DNA of 64,000 nucleotides from Dillenia suffruticosa (lineage: Eukaryota > Streptophyta > Magnoliopsida > Dilleniales > Dilleniaceae). The notes under the pieces are model-generated. The model did not search any database. It was not told where the DNA came from and was given only the letters and a program-made list of their open reading frames with translations. Both the position numbers and the translations under genes were made by a program. Shown here in pieces: positions 1 to 11,393 of this stretch (positions are counted from its first letter, which is position 1; the number at the start of each line of letters is the position of its first letter). Location of the stretch: the NCBI GenBank assembly GCA_033439265.1, contig JAVTVX010000001.1, positions 19,610,608-19,674,607 on the forward strand. Direction: 5' to 3'.

Positions 1-825
1 GTAGCAGCTATGGAAAAGCTTAATTTTCCATACATTTCTGAAACTATACAAATCAAACTCATGGGTTCTTGCAATGGATTATTGTGCTTGATCGATAGAT
101 ATACTGAAGCTGACATTTACATGTGGAACCCATGTACAAGTGATTGCAAGAAATTACCCAGACTCGAATATTTGACTGAGAAGTATCATCCTAATTGTGG
201 GTTTGGCTATGCTCCCTCCAATGATGACTATAAGGTTGTATTAAACAGCACTGAATCTGAAGATGTGATGTCTGTCTGTGTTTTCAGCCTAAAATCAAAT
301 TCTTGGAGGGTGTTTTCTGAAGAGTACTATGGTTTGTTAGATGACTACCTTTACCCAGGAATATACTTAAATGGGTCAATCCATTGGCGTGGTTTTAGCC
401 GTGATTGCAAACATGTTTTCAAAATAGTTTACTTTGATCTGGTTAAGGAGGAATTTGGAGAATTCCCTCTGCCTATTAAGCATACTGGTCTACTTGGTGC
501 TATTGGAGGATGTCTGTGCGTGGGTGCTAGGTCAATCGGCTCCCTTGTTGAGGTATTTGTCATGCAAGAGTATGGTGTCAAGGAGTCATGGACTAAAATG
601 TTCAATGTCTACGGAGGCATTTCTCATGATTTGACTTATTTGCACAACACTATGGATGGTGACATTTTGCTGCTAGTTGATAATGAAGAATTGGGCATTC
701 ATAGTTTGGAGAAGTCAAAGTGGTCTATCCTTAGTGTTAGCGATGTAGAAGTTCAAGCCGCCATGTATGTTGAAAGTCTTGTTTCGCCAAATAAAAGGGA
801 CCAGGTGACAGCAGAGAGTATGTGA
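1..825 (+). CDS. CPR1-like F-box protein, C-terminal part (5' end outside the window)
   Basis: This is the F-box-associated (FBA) half of a CPR1/CPR30-like substrate receptor of SCF ubiquitin ligases. The reading frame is open from base 1, and the codons before the first ATG at position 10 match the same stretch in the duplicate at 7.4 kb. The true start and the F-box therefore lie upstream of the window, and position 10 is not the start. Family motifs are GSCNGLLCL, a WNPCTSDCKKLPRL block, GFGYAPSNDDYKVV, VCVFSLKSNSWRVFSEE and EYGVKESWTKMF, ending near VESLVSPNK. It has no stops or frameshifts, unlike its paralogues at 4.1 and 7.1 kb, so it is probably functional. The stop is TGA at 823-825. 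Confidence 0.85.
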   Translation, partial: VAAMEKLNFPYISETIQIKLMGSCNGLLCLIDRYTEADIYMWNPCTSDCKKLPRLEYLTEKYHPNCGFGYAPSNDDYKVVLNSTESEDVMSVCVFSLKSNSWRVFSEEYYGLLDDYLYPGIYLNGSIHWRGFSRDCKHVFKIVYFDLVKEEFGEFPLPIKHTGLLGAIGGCLCVGARSIGSLVEVFVMQEYGVKESWTKMFNVYGGISHDLTYLHNTMDGDILLLVDNEELGIHSLEKSKWSILSVSDVEVQAAMYVESLVSPNKRDQVTAESM

Positions 826-2040
826 TAAAGTAGAAGAGCAAGAGGTATGCAAATGGTCTCATATATCTCCACTGCATATTGTTTACTATAAACATACCCC
901 CTCTCCCCGCGTGTTTGTGTGTCCATTTGATGGACTTAGGTTGTCACTCACTGCACCATCAACCACATGGCCAATTGATTCTCAGGTAGTAACTTGGTGT
1001 CACTCACTTGTTACTTCAGTTGTCTTGGTTTGAAATTTAAATTGTTTGCTAGTTAAGGAAAAGCATTAGCTCCTTTTTAAACACTTGACTTGACCCTTGG
1101 GCTTGACTCATTCATCTTTTTACCGACTTGTTTGATTTGGACGGAATCGTGGAAGAGGAACTGGCCAATCCAATATTCCAAAATTAAGGTTTTGTTCCTT
1201 TTTGTGATTTTGGGGGAGGAGGGAAGGGGATGTCCCTTCCAATCTTATTTGATTTTGCTACAAAAAATACACAACCAATTTGGGGGGGGACAAGTTGCAA
1301 CATTAATAAAATTTTCGTTTTTCTTTGAAAAAAAATGCCCCCATTCATACCTCTTCAGAATAAAGAAGAGTACATCCCATCTCCTTGCTCTCCAACATAT
1401 GCAAAAAAAGATATGTCGCACCCCACACACAGTAATCCTCTTCCCTACCTCCCCTTGTAAATCATTTGGAGCATCAAATTGGTTGTTTACAGCGATTGTC
1501 TTGCTGTGTTTGTGATGAAGAATGGATAGGAGGATTTCCAGGTGTAGGTCATGAATACCAAGTTGAAACTTAATGAACTTGTTCATGTTGGCTGGGTGTT
1601 TCAACTGGATTGTCATCTATATTACAGGTATCATGTGATACAGTATTGAAAACTTTAGTGTAAAAAAAAGGGGGAAGTTGAATTTTTCTCATAGAGGTCT
1701 TCGGGAATAAGTCAAGGTTCAATCCCTTCGAAAGGATTGGTTTCTGGTGGAGAGGACTATGATTCCCGGTGGAAAGCATGGTTTGATCCACGGTGTTTGG
1801 AAATCTAGTGTTCAGATAGATTGAGCTAGATCAAGATGATGAGTTTCGTAACTTTTCTGTATTCATTTAGGTAGTGCCAAATTACAACTATGAAGTCTCC
1901 TCGTCTCTCTTTTTTGCAACAGATTCATAATTATAAAGCTTTGCCTAAGTATACAGTTTGCTGCTGGTAAAATTTTATTGTCCTCTGCTTCTAAACAGAG
2001 GAAACTGCATTGTTAGGTTTCCTGAAAGCTCACTAGTTCT
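826..2040. other. 3' flank of the first F-box copy; no gene seen
   Basis: Bases to about 1110 are the 3' flank, duplicated at 8189-8430; both copies share 'ctcctttttaaacacttgac'. Beyond that the DNA has no counterpart in the second copy and shows open frames with no recognisable protein. The last 17 bases (2024-2040) are the left target-site duplication of the SINE that follows. Confidence 0.6.
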
Positions 2041-2229
2041 ACCAAAAGACAGTTGGATTACTGAGATGTGGTGCTAGATCCCTTAACCAAGTTTCTGAGT
2101 TTAACTCACGGCTTGAGCATGGAAAAAACAATGTTGGGAGGATAGCCCACTTAATGAGCCACTGCAAGTGCTGAACCGAATTAGTCGGAGCATGACTCCG
2201 AATACCGGTTGGTATATCACCAAAAAAAA
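2041..2229 (+). mobile_element. SINE-like retroposon, full copy with 17-bp target-site duplication
   Basis: A 189-bp insertion is flanked by a perfect 17-bp direct repeat, GAAAGCTCACTAGTTCT (2024-2040 and 2230-2246). It ends in a short A-tail after 'ggtatatcacc'. Its 3' two thirds resemble a second element at 14002-14159: both have GGAAAAAACA.TGTTGGGAG, a block around 'attagtcgg' and a 'ccgaataccggttgg' type end. A degenerate Pol III B-box-like string (GAGTTTAACTC) lies near the middle. Target duplication, A-tail, size and lack of coding capacity fit a tRNA-derived SINE. The family name is not known to me. Confidence 0.8.
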
Positions 2230-3740
2230 GAAAGCTCACTAGTTCTGAGAATGACAATGTTTTGTAGTCCTTTCCCCTGCAATCTGCAACCCTAATGTAC
2301 GAGCTTAGTTGCCTTTGAACTTATGATTATTGTCACCAGCATTTCCAATTCCTAATGTGAATACTTTGTCACGATGTTAGCCAATGCTTTCTTTGGTCTC
2401 CTTTCGCAGGTCACTATTTTCCTTTGTTTGCTAGGTGGGTCAATCAAGTTGGAGTCCTTTTACCTTGCTGAGCTTGCTGAGGGTCGCTTCCTTCCTCTGT
2501 CAGAAGAGTTATGGCAGTGTCCCCAAGGACCTCAAGCATGGAGATAGGTGAAAATTATAGATTTTAATGGTTTTCCAGCTGTCTTGATGAGAAAGTGTTA
2601 CTGGAGTTTAAGCTATGACAGTGGATTGTGGGTGTCTTTTTTACTGATACTTTATGAATGGTTTGTACTGGATTTGTTTTGGCGTTTTCAGATTTGTTTA
2701 AATTTGTCTTTGAACCAACAATATCTGAAGGTTTTATTTATTTGGTGTGATTTAGTTGCATGTCCATGAAATGATGCAAAGTCTTCCCCCCCCCCCCCCT
2801 CCGTTTTGGGGTGAGGGAGAGATGTACACTACACTGATGCTCATCGAAAGGCTGTCTTCTCATTTGGTGGGTTGATGGATTTCTCGAGAAGGTTGCTCCT
2901 GTTGGGCACCCTTTTCATATTTCTATGATTCTCTTCATGCTTGAATCTGTTAGAATTGAGAATTTTCAAGAATACTTAAAAAAAAAAAAACATTTTGTCA
3001 CTTTAGTTGGTAAACTATTAGACAAAAAGGAGTGAGAATCCTTATTTTGTGGTACTTGTGTTTGAAAAAATTGTATGTGTTAGTGGGGTAGGTTGTCCAG
3101 CCCATAGAAAGAACACATTGTAAAAATATGGTTAATGTGAATGAAGAAAAAATGAGTGAGAGCTGCTGCTTCCTCACGTTGTGTGTGTCACCTCTGTTTT
3201 CTTCTTCTTCTTCTTCTTCTTCTTCTTCCTTGACTTATAACTGATACTTTGACAGAATCTAACTACAATAGGGTGCTTGGAATATTGGGCATCCTTCTTA
3301 TATTTCTTTGACATTTTAGGTTGCATCCAAATCCCAACTTGGATAGGAAGAGATGCTCATCTCTCCATATCAGCTAAGATTAGATCCTTGTGAACTTGAT
3401 TTCATAGTGGTATATGACTTTTTCTGATGTTAACGATCGCAATGTTCTCGGTTTTCTAAAATTATTCAGTTTAGGTTTTCTCAGTTAATTTATTATGAAC
3501 ACTTTCTAACAGATGCATAGAGATTAGAAACCCAAATCATTTTTCTTCATCTATATTAGGAAACATATAGAGATTCCCTATATGCATTAGCTACTAGAAA
3601 CCCAAGTCATAATTTACATCTACAATTAACACACGCAGCCCAATTGCAGTAGAGGCAAGTAAACCCCAACTCGAAATTTGCATTTACAATGGAACATTGT
3701 GGTTCATGATTCAGTTTCAGAATCTTATTTAGGATTTAGG
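2230..3740. other. Intergenic; duplicated flank, C-tract and TTC repeat
   Basis: Bases around 2490-2640 ('agagttatggcagtg' to 'gtggattgtgggtg') are repeated at about 9000-9130, so they belong to the F-box duplication block. There is a run of 14 C at 2786-2799 and a TTC microsatellite at 3199-3228. No gene is recognised. Confidence 0.55.
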
Positions 3741-3970
3741 GCCTAAGATTTTATCGTCTCTCTGAACCTTTCTCTCTCTTTCTTTTTCTCTCTCTTCAAT
3801 CTGTCTTTGCTTGGGTGTGGATGATGAAGGAATGTGGGGTTGAAACATCCTGGACTTTGCTTGCATCTGTTGACTAGATTGAGTCTGGGATTGATAGCGG
3901 ATGTTGAGGGGGCTTGTGCAATGGAGAATGGGAATGTTTTGCATGAAAAACTTTTTGTGAAGAAGTGTTT
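3741..3970 (+). pseudogene. Small relic of an F-box-associated (FBA) domain
   Basis: One frame at about 3805-3865 reads VWMMKECGVETSWT, the FBA-domain signature seen as MKEYGVKESWT in the intact neighbours. It soon meets a stop, and upstream sequence is CT-rich with no F-box. This looks like the 3' remnant of another lost cluster member. It is short, so the call rests on a single motif. Confidence 0.45.
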
Positions 3971-4114
3971 TTGTACGATTTGTATGGAAAGAGGTCTTCA
4001 GAACTCAATCATGGTGTTCCAAGGGGCTAGTTGAAGATCAATGAAGATATGATTTTGCTGATTTTAGAAGACCTGATCGGTAAAGAGCCCATTGTTGCCA
4101 ATTAGGGTTCGAAT

Positions 4115-5640
4115 ATGACTGAAATGTTGCCACTTCTTACTATTTCTAAAGAAAGTATAGGTGAATTTTTTTCCGAATTGCCCACATGGTTCTCTTTAAT
4201 TTCTAATCCTGATTTTGTCGATTTTTATCTCAAATACTCTTAAACACAATATGATCATCACAAACTCTTGCTTTCATCAGTTTAAAAAAAATGACTTTAA
4301 CGATTTGTTTGGCAGCCTCGTGAAAGGAAGGTAAAGGAAAAGAAAGAAAAGGATGGGAAAGTGAAATAAAATTAAAAATCACTTTTGATAATAAAATATG
4401 TGATGATAAAATTAGGGAAATAAAAATAAAAAATCACCTTTGGTTAGACGAGGGAAAAGAAGTGAATATAATCAAAAAGTGCACAAATTTATTGTTTTAT
4501 CTTTTCTACTTTTTATTAGACTTTTAAAATAGAAAATATAAAAATAAATTTAACATTTATAATTTTAAAAAGAAATCCATCTCCTTCAAAACTCATCAAT
4601 TTGTTAGAATTCAAAAATTGAGTGTGAATGGTTTCACAGAAACCCTCCCTTTCCCTTCCCTCCCATTAATTGTTTTGTCAACCGTGAATAGATTTTTTAA
4701 AAATCCTCCATTTTCTATCAAAACCCTTCATTCAAACAGAACGTAAATCGTCATCAATTCCATTTTATAGATAAAAAGAAATATTGGAAAAACTCAACTC
4801 TTCATGCATTTATGAAACTAGAGGGAAGGGTTCTTGCAAAACATATATATGGACGATTTCATTTTTTTGTGGAACACTCGTACAAGTAATTACAAGAAAT
4901 TACCAAGACTTGAATTTTGTTCCGTCACTAAGAGCCTAACCGTGGGTTTTCGATGATCCCTGCAAAAGAACCCATTGACATATACTTGTTGAACCCATGT
5001 ACAAGTGACCACAAGAAATTAGCCATACTCGAATATTTGCTAGAAGAGTATCATCCTAATTGTGGGTTTGGCTAGAATCCCTCCAACGATGACTATAAGT
5101 TTTTACCATGCAGCCCCAAAGAAAAACTCGTAATGTCCATTTGTATTTTCATCCTGAAATTAATTCTTGGAGGGTGGTTTGTGAAAAGTACTATAAATTC
5201 TGTGATAACTTCATTGGTGTCCCAGGCAAGGAGTATAGTTGAATAGATCTTTCCATTGGCCCGGTTTTACCTGTGATCCTGAATGGGCGGAGTTTACTTT
5301 GATGTGGCTAAGAAAGAATTTTGGAAAATCTGTGCCGAAATGGTGTTATATAATAACCTGGTGTTATTGGATGATGTGTTTACATACGAAATAAACTCAT
5401 CAGTTCTCATGCAGAGGTGCTCGTCATGAAAGTGTGGTGTTAAGGAACCGTCAACCAGTGTTCAGTGTCTACCATACCATTTCTCTGGATTCGACTTTAT
5501 TGCACCACATTATGGATTCTGATGTTTTGGTGCTAGTAGATAATGGAGAATTATGTGTCTTTAGATTACTGAGGCAGCCATATGTCTTGAGTGTGTGGTT
5601 TTGCTGAATAAATGGAATGGGGTTGACAGATAAGAGCAAG
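4115..5640 (+). pseudogene. CPR1-like F-box pseudogene split by a MITE
   Basis: The 5' part (4115-4297) encodes a decayed F-box: it starts MTEMLPLLTISKE and continues to FSLISNPDF, parallel to the paralogue at 7142. The middle and 3' parts (4747-5640) keep degraded FBA blocks: two passages resembling the family's WNPCTSDCKKLP block (near 4870 and 4990), 'tatcatcctaattgtgggtttggct' near 5050, and a block near 5510-5620 matching the LLVDNEELG and VESLVSPNK region. There are many stops and frameshifts. A 443-bp element (4301-4743) interrupts it exactly where the paralogue is continuous. The doubled WNP-like block suggests a further internal duplication. Confidence 0.8.
4301..4743. mobile_element. 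Tourist/PIF-Harbinger-like MITE
   Basis: A 443-bp AT-rich insertion is flanked by TAA on both sides (4298-4300 and 4744-4746), the 3-bp target typical of PIF/Harbinger elements. Its ends are inverted: CGATTTGTTTGG at the left and, on the other strand, CGTTCTGTTTGA at the right. Inside these lie purine-rich arms (GGAAGG/GGGAAAGGGAGGG). The boundaries are fixed by comparison with the paralogous F-box pseudogene near 7350, which lacks the insert. No coding capacity. Confidence 0.75.
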
Positions 5641-7141
5641 TGATGGTGAAAGAATAGCCAAATTGATGAAAGCAAGAGGAGTGCAAATGATGAAATCTGT
5701 GTGGTTTTTCCAGCTTTTGACATTGCCGGTACTGGAAGAGCTTTTGGGGAATGTGTGACGATGAAGGAATGCTACATGCTACAGCAGGTGCGGTCGATTA
5801 ATATCTGGGCACAGCCTCGTTGTACTTTGTCCTCTATCTCTGAATCAGAGAAAAAATCATAGATCGGTCTTAGTTTTTCTGTAGCCCTGTGCAGTGCAAT
5901 CTGCTCGCCAGTAATGTGATCCAAAGGAGCTTTTATTTTCCATTTTCTATATCTTTAGACTTCATAATGATAATTTTTATTAGTGCGAGGCATATGCTAA
6001 AAGTTAAGGTGTGATTGGCCCATGATGCCACTTCTTTGTCTAATTTTAACTCTTCATAATAATAATTACTTTGTCTGAACTAATTCTTGTAGAATGATTT
6101 TGAATTTTCCCTACAATACCCTGCAGGGGAATTATGAAGTATGTTTACGTGATGACCATTATATGACCCCTTATGATTTTAAGGCAGAGATTGCTTCATT
6201 TAGTTTTGCAGTGGAAGCAGTGGTGAGCTTTGCATTATGGACTTTTCTCGTGCATTTTGGGAATTCACATTGGATTGATGGTGGACGGCAGAGTTTTGCA
6301 TTCTGGACAATGGAAAAATTCTGTACAAAAGACTTAATAGTGAAGAAGTATTTATGCATGGTTAGCTGCTCAAAAATGGCGGGTTGCTTCTTCATGATAG
6401 GAAATACTTGATGAGATTGTATGTGGAGAGTTTAAATTAGCCCCAGATGTTTGAAAATTAAAGCTGAAGTGAATTGAGCTCTGCAGAGCCAATAATTTTT
6501 ATTTTCTTCTAAAAGTATTCGTGCAGTGCCTTCCATAGTGAAAACCTAGGAGCTCAGGCTTGGAATCAACAACATTTTCTTCATTGAAAAATGCTTTTTT
6601 GTTTCAATAATTTTCGATTTTCCTCATGAAAAATATTCTAGGATTTTAATAGCTCTCTGGCCAAGGACAAGTGTTTGTAGAAAAAAAAGAAAACCATTGC
6701 TTTGATATTTTGTTTTAGTGGCTTTTTGGAATTTTCTAATTAATTTTGGAGTGTGCGGTGATTCGAGACCATTTAAAATTTTTTTTCCCCAAGGCATCAT
6801 AGTAGATTTGAACTTGATGCATTAAATGTAGATGCAAGATTTTTTGTTGTCTGAATCACTTGTATTGATTCAATCATTAACTTCTTTATGTAATTGAGGT
6901 TACTCATTTTGAGAGAATTAATGATTGTGTAATATTATTTCTTATTGGGCAATGGTCAATGATCCCAATGAAGATCCAATTTTAGCCTGATTTGAAGAGA
7001 CCTGATCATTTTGGGTATCAAGATAGGGTTTGTCTTTGTAGTGAAACCAAACCTTGTCTAAAAAGTGTCCCCTACTTATGGTGAAATTGATTTCAGGCAG
7101 CTCATCGTATTGCCCCTTGGTTCGTAAATGAGGGTTCGAAC
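5641..7141. other. Intergenic between two F-box pseudogenes
   Basis: No recognised gene. Open frames at 6094-6411 on either strand give no known motif. The stretch is AT-rich with scattered homopolymers. Confidence 0.5.
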
Positions 7142-8188
7142 ATGGCAGAAAGATTGGCACTTCCTACTCTTCCTGAAGAAATTATACTTGAAATTCTCTA
7201 CAGATTACTGGTCAAATCTCTTCTTGGATTCAGGTCGGTTTCCAAATGATGGCTCTTTTTAATTTCTAATACCAATTTTATCCATTCTCATCTCAAACAC
7301 TTTCAAATGCAACTTGACCGTCTTAGAATCGTGCTCTCAGAATTTGATGGAAATGACTTTAGATCATCATCAATGCCATTATCTATAGAAAAAGTAGCAA
7401 TGGAAAAGCTTAATTTTCCATACATTTCTGAAGATATACACATGAAACTCATGGGTTCTTGAAATGGATTATTGTGCTTGATCAATAACAGTGATCCTGC
7501 GGACATTTATATATGGAACCCATGTACAAGTGATTGCAAGAAATTACCAAGACTTGAATCTTTGATCGAGGAGTATCATCCTAATTGTGGTTTTGGTTAT
7601 GATCCCTCCAATGATGACTATAAGATTGCATTAAGCAACACTGAAGATGAAGATGAAGATGTAATCTCTGAAATGTCTATCTGTGTTTTCAGTCTAAAAT
7701 CAAATTCTTGGAGGGTGTTTTCTGAAGGGGTACTATCATTTGTGTGATGACTACCTCTACCCAGGAGTATACTTAAATGGATCCCTCTATTGGCATGGTA
7801 ATACCCATGATGGTAAAAGGTACGTTCACAAAATAGTTTACTTTGATCTGGTTAGGAGGAACTTGGGGAATTCCCTTTGCCTAATGGGGGGACTAGTCTA
7901 CTTGGTGCTATTGGAGGATGTCTGTGTGTGGGTGGTGGGTCAATCATTTCCTTTGATGCGGTATTTTTCATGAAAGAGTATGGTGTCAAGGAGTCCTGGA
8001 CTAAAATGTTCAAAGAGTATGCAAATGTTTTGCTGCTAGTTGATAATGAAGACTTGGGTGTTTGTAGTTTGAAGAAGTCAAGGTGGTCCATCCTTTGTGT
8101 TACTGATGTAGAAGTTCAAGCCACTATGTATGTTGAAAGTCTGGTTTCACCCAAGAAAAGGGACCAGGTGACAGCAGAGATCATGTAA
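7142..8188 (+). pseudogene. CPR1-like F-box pseudogene, full length but broken four times
   Basis: It starts MAERLALPTLPEEIILEI, a clear F-box, and ends EVQATMYVESLVSPKKRD, so both ends are present. The frame is broken by a TGA inside the F-box after LLGFRSVSK (near 7246), a TGA replacing the Cys of GSCNGL (near 7460), a frameshift after SNSWRVFSEG (near 7728) and a missing base near 7853 ('gttaggagg' against 'gttaaggagg' in the first copy). Across the region shared with 1-825 the two are very similar, so this is a recent tandem duplicate that has lost function. The FBA motifs NPCTSDCKKLPRLES and KEYGVKESWTKMF are still readable. Confidence 0.9.
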
Positions 8189-8440
8189 TGAGGGCAGGAA
8201 AGCAAGAGATATGCAAATGGTCTTCCCTATATCTCCATTTCGTATTGCTTATTGTCAGTAACTCAATGTCACCCATTTATTGTTTGTTTAGGTCTTGGAT
8301 GAAAATTTAAATTGTCCACAATTGTTGACGTATTTCAGTGAAGAAAGATTAGAGCAAGAGCACTATGTCAGTCAATTCAGCTCCTTTTTAAACACTTGAC
8401 TTGGCCCGGGGCTTGAATCATTGATCCTTCCTCTCCAATC
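8189..8440. other. 3' flank of the pseudogene, copy of 826-1110
   Basis: It matches the flank of the first F-box copy in patches, including 'ctcctttttaaacacttgac'. The match stops where the plastid-derived segment begins. Confidence 0.6.
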
Positions 8441-8976
8441 TAGGTTTGCCAAGAAGCAGCCACCCTTGAAAGAGTGCGTAATAGTTCACTGATCGAGTGC
8501 TGTTGCACCGAAGATGAATGGGGCTAAGCAATCTGCCGAAACTGTGGGATGTACAAATGCATTGGTAGAGGAGTGTTTTGCCTTAGAGGGAAGACCCGCG
8601 TGAGCAGGTGTGGACGAAGTAGAAGCGAGAATATTGGCTTGAGTAACGCAAATATCGGGGAGAATCCAATGCCCCGAAAACCTAAAGGTTCCAGGCCCAA
8701 AGGCATAGTCTGGATAACAGGTGAATATTCTTGTACTACCCCTTGTTGGTCCTGAGGGACGAAGAAGGCTAAGTTAGCTGAAAGATAGTTATCGGTACAA
8801 GGACATAGGGTGACCCTGCTTTTTCAGCATAAGAAGGGTAGAGAAAATGCCTCGAGCCAATGTTCGAGTACCAGGCGCTACGGCACTGAAGTAACCCATG
8901 CCATACTCCTGGGAAAAGCTCAAACTGTCGTCAACAAAAGGATACCTGTACCCGAAACTACACAGGTGGGTAGGTA
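8441..8976 (+). pseudogene. Nuclear fragment of plastid 23S rRNA (NUPT), internally deleted
   Basis: The stretch reads as the central part of chloroplast 23S rRNA: GAAGCAGCCACCCTT, GAGTGCGTAATAGTTCACTG, AATCCAATGCCCCGAAAACC, ATGCCTCGAGCCAATGTTCG, TACCAGGCGCTACGG and GTAACCCATGCCATACTCC. Compared with the plastid gene as I recall it, about 40 bases are missing between 'ctaaaggttcc' and 'aggcccaaaggc' (near 8690). Many differences are C to T or G to A, as expected of a methylated nuclear copy. Both ends stop abruptly and no other plastid sequence adjoins. It is therefore a non-functional insertion. Open frames here are chance. Confidence 0.92.
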
Positions 8977-10523
8977 ATTTATTTTGCTCCCTTCCACTAT
9001 CAGGAGAGTTATGGGGGCATCCCAAGAACTTCAAGCATGGATATAGGTGAAAAGTATAGATTTAACGGCGTTTGGATTGTCATGTTAAGGAAGTGTTACT
9101 GTAGTCAAGCCATGGTAGTGGATTGTGGGTGATTTTGGATTCAATTTAGTTGTATGCACAAGAAATGGCCTCTGAACTCTAATATCTAAATCTCAATTTG
9201 CTAAATCTTATCTGATGGACAATTTGAGAAAAATCGTTTGTGAAAATTGCACATTACTCACTCGTGGTTAGCAATATTGGCAAGTTGCCCGAAACCACAG
9301 GTGCTTCCTTATTACTTTTTCCTCTTCTGGGTGTTTGTTGTCTTTATCCTCTTCTTCTCAAACTATCTACATCTTCAACTTCCATCCAGAATCGACCTGA
9401 AAACTCAGACGTAGAATGTCTTGTCATTTGAGTCATTAAAGTTTTTGTTAGTAGTTTCGATACAATGATAGAGAAGAGGTTGATTACCAACCGGGAAGAT
9501 AACAAGAGGAAGTGAAGTGTTGAAATCAGTCAAATGGGTGATGTCGAAAGTTGGCAACTTATCTTGGACAGAATGTTGGAAGAGATTCGATGCTCAAAAA
9601 ACAACAAATTTAAGGACAGAACAGAATAGAATTCATGACAAAGACAACAAGTTCAGAGAGAGAGAGAGAGAGGTACCTTGAAGGAAAGGGAATGAAGATG
9701 GAAAGTCTAATTGATGACATTTTTTATCTCAAACTCAACGCAAACACAGAATGAATCTTTGCTGTGGCTGTTGCTCCAGCGGAGGAAATTGAGAAATCTG
9801 CACCGTTTAGAACGTGATTTGGTCGAATTGCTCTTCTTGTATCTTGGGGGAGATGATTGAATGACGAGGATGTTCTGTTCTTCAGAATCAGCTGAGAGCG
9901 TGAACTAGAATTCTCCATCTTCACCATCTTGTTCCTTTTTTTGATTCTCTTCTATTTTGAATTCTCAGGTTTAGTACACTATGTGCTTTGATTCTGCTCT
10001 TGAAAGACTTTTTTGGAGACGAAGAAAGAGAGGAGGAGGAATAGGTCGAGAAGGGAAAAGCGGAAGAAAGAATAAGAAAACAGTGACATAAAAAACAGAT
10101 TTCGACCTCACTGGGTCATGCAGGCCGAAACTCCATTGGTCCAAACTGGACCAATTGCCGCCTTTATACTTATGCAGAATTACAATTTTTTATTCCTATT
10201 GGATCCAAGGATTTCTTCCATCCCTATGGATATCAATACCCATGGAGATAGCCGTTGGATTTTAATCGTATGGTTACTGATAATTTTACTATGTCATGGA
10301 TAAAAAAAATGATGATTATTAGATCAAGATGCAATGATTCTAAACCCATCAGCACCACTACCCATGGGAATATTAGATTACCCCTTGGATCTATTATGCT
10401 AGCAATCTTAGGATTTTTTTTCCCCTTTTTTGAGATTTGTAGAATGATCCCCTTCACTCTTCTATTCTTTCGTTTGCTGCCAACAACAAACCTGAGTCCA
10501 GAACCTCCAACCATATTGAAATC
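8977..10523. other. Intergenic; duplicated flank then unassigned sequence
   Basis: Bases 8990-9180 repeat the flank at about 2490-2760. A GA repeat lies at 9656-9671. On the minus strand 9724-9927 is an open frame of 67 codons beginning MVKMENSSSRSQL, serine-rich; I do not recognise it and see no second exon. Nothing else is supported. Confidence 0.45.
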
Positions 10524-11393
10524 GAGGCAAGACAGTTACTAGTCCCAGAAGAACCCATCTTTGAAATCCTTGTTGGACTTCTAGAGAAATATCTAATGCG
10601 ATTCAGGTGCGTTTCCAAGTCTTGGAAATCTCTTATTTCTGATCCCCAGTTCATCCAAATCATCTCCTGTTAACAAAATCGTATCCCCATTTTGAAAGAC
10701 ATCAAATTATCATGGATTGTGCAGCAGGCAAGTTCCACTCCTGTACTATTCACGATCTTTTAAACGAACCATTTGAGTTCACATTGTCCCCTGATTACAA
10801 AGTTGTGATCCATCTTCCATATTTATATTCCATTCAATTATGAGAGCAAAGTTAAATCTTTTGGCATGACAACTTGTTGCTGGAGAATAATCAAGGATTT
10901 TCCTTAGGGTGTTGTTCCTCACAAGGATTCAGGAAAATTTGTGAATGGAACTCTCAGTTTTTCTCGCAAGAAAGATGTGCTTTCAAAGTCACCTTGTGTC
11001 ATTGCTTCTTTGGATTTGGCAACACAGACATATCATGATGTATCCAAGCCAGTCTATATCGAAAATGTTATTGCTCTGTGTTTGGAGGCTTTAGAAAGTT
11101 GTCTTTGCATACTTTGGTTGTTTTAGAGGTGTTGGCGCTGATGTTGGGATCATGAAGGAATATGGGGTAAGAAAGTCTTGAATAAAGTGGTGACTGTTCC
11201 ATTTTTGGGGGAAAAGATGACTCTTTCTTGCACGAAGCCAATGTGCTTCACAAGAAAGGGAGATATTTTGTTGAAACAAGGATATGACCTTGTTGGGTAC
11301 AGTTCTATAGATGTATGGAAGGGTCTAAAATTGTATAGTGCTTATGTTTGTCTCGAAGCCAATGTCTATCTGGAGACTTTAATTTTACCCTGA
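10524..11393 (+). pseudogene. CPR1-like F-box pseudogene, older copy
   Basis: The F-box is readable as LVPEEPIFEILVGLL, then LMRFRCVSKSWKSLISDPQF, but a TAA follows within about 10 codons. Later blocks appear in shifting frames: 'catgaaggaatatggggtaagaaagtcttg' (KEYGVRKS then stop) and a 3' end reading EANVYLETLILP. Part of the middle FBA region is missing. It resembles the intact gene at 12602 more than the 1 to 8 kb copies, for example in the stretch from the F-box to 'cattttgaaagacatcaaattatcatggattgtgcag'. It is probably an old tandem duplicate of that gene. Confidence 0.8.

Noticed and set aside
1090-1616. Overlapping frames of 141 and 123 codons on opposite strands
   Set aside because: No known motif and homopolymer-rich; taken as chance.
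8524-9034. Open frames of 60 to 81 codons on both strands
   Set aside because: They lie in the plastid 23S rRNA fragment (the last one running slightly past it) and are by-products of rRNA sequence.
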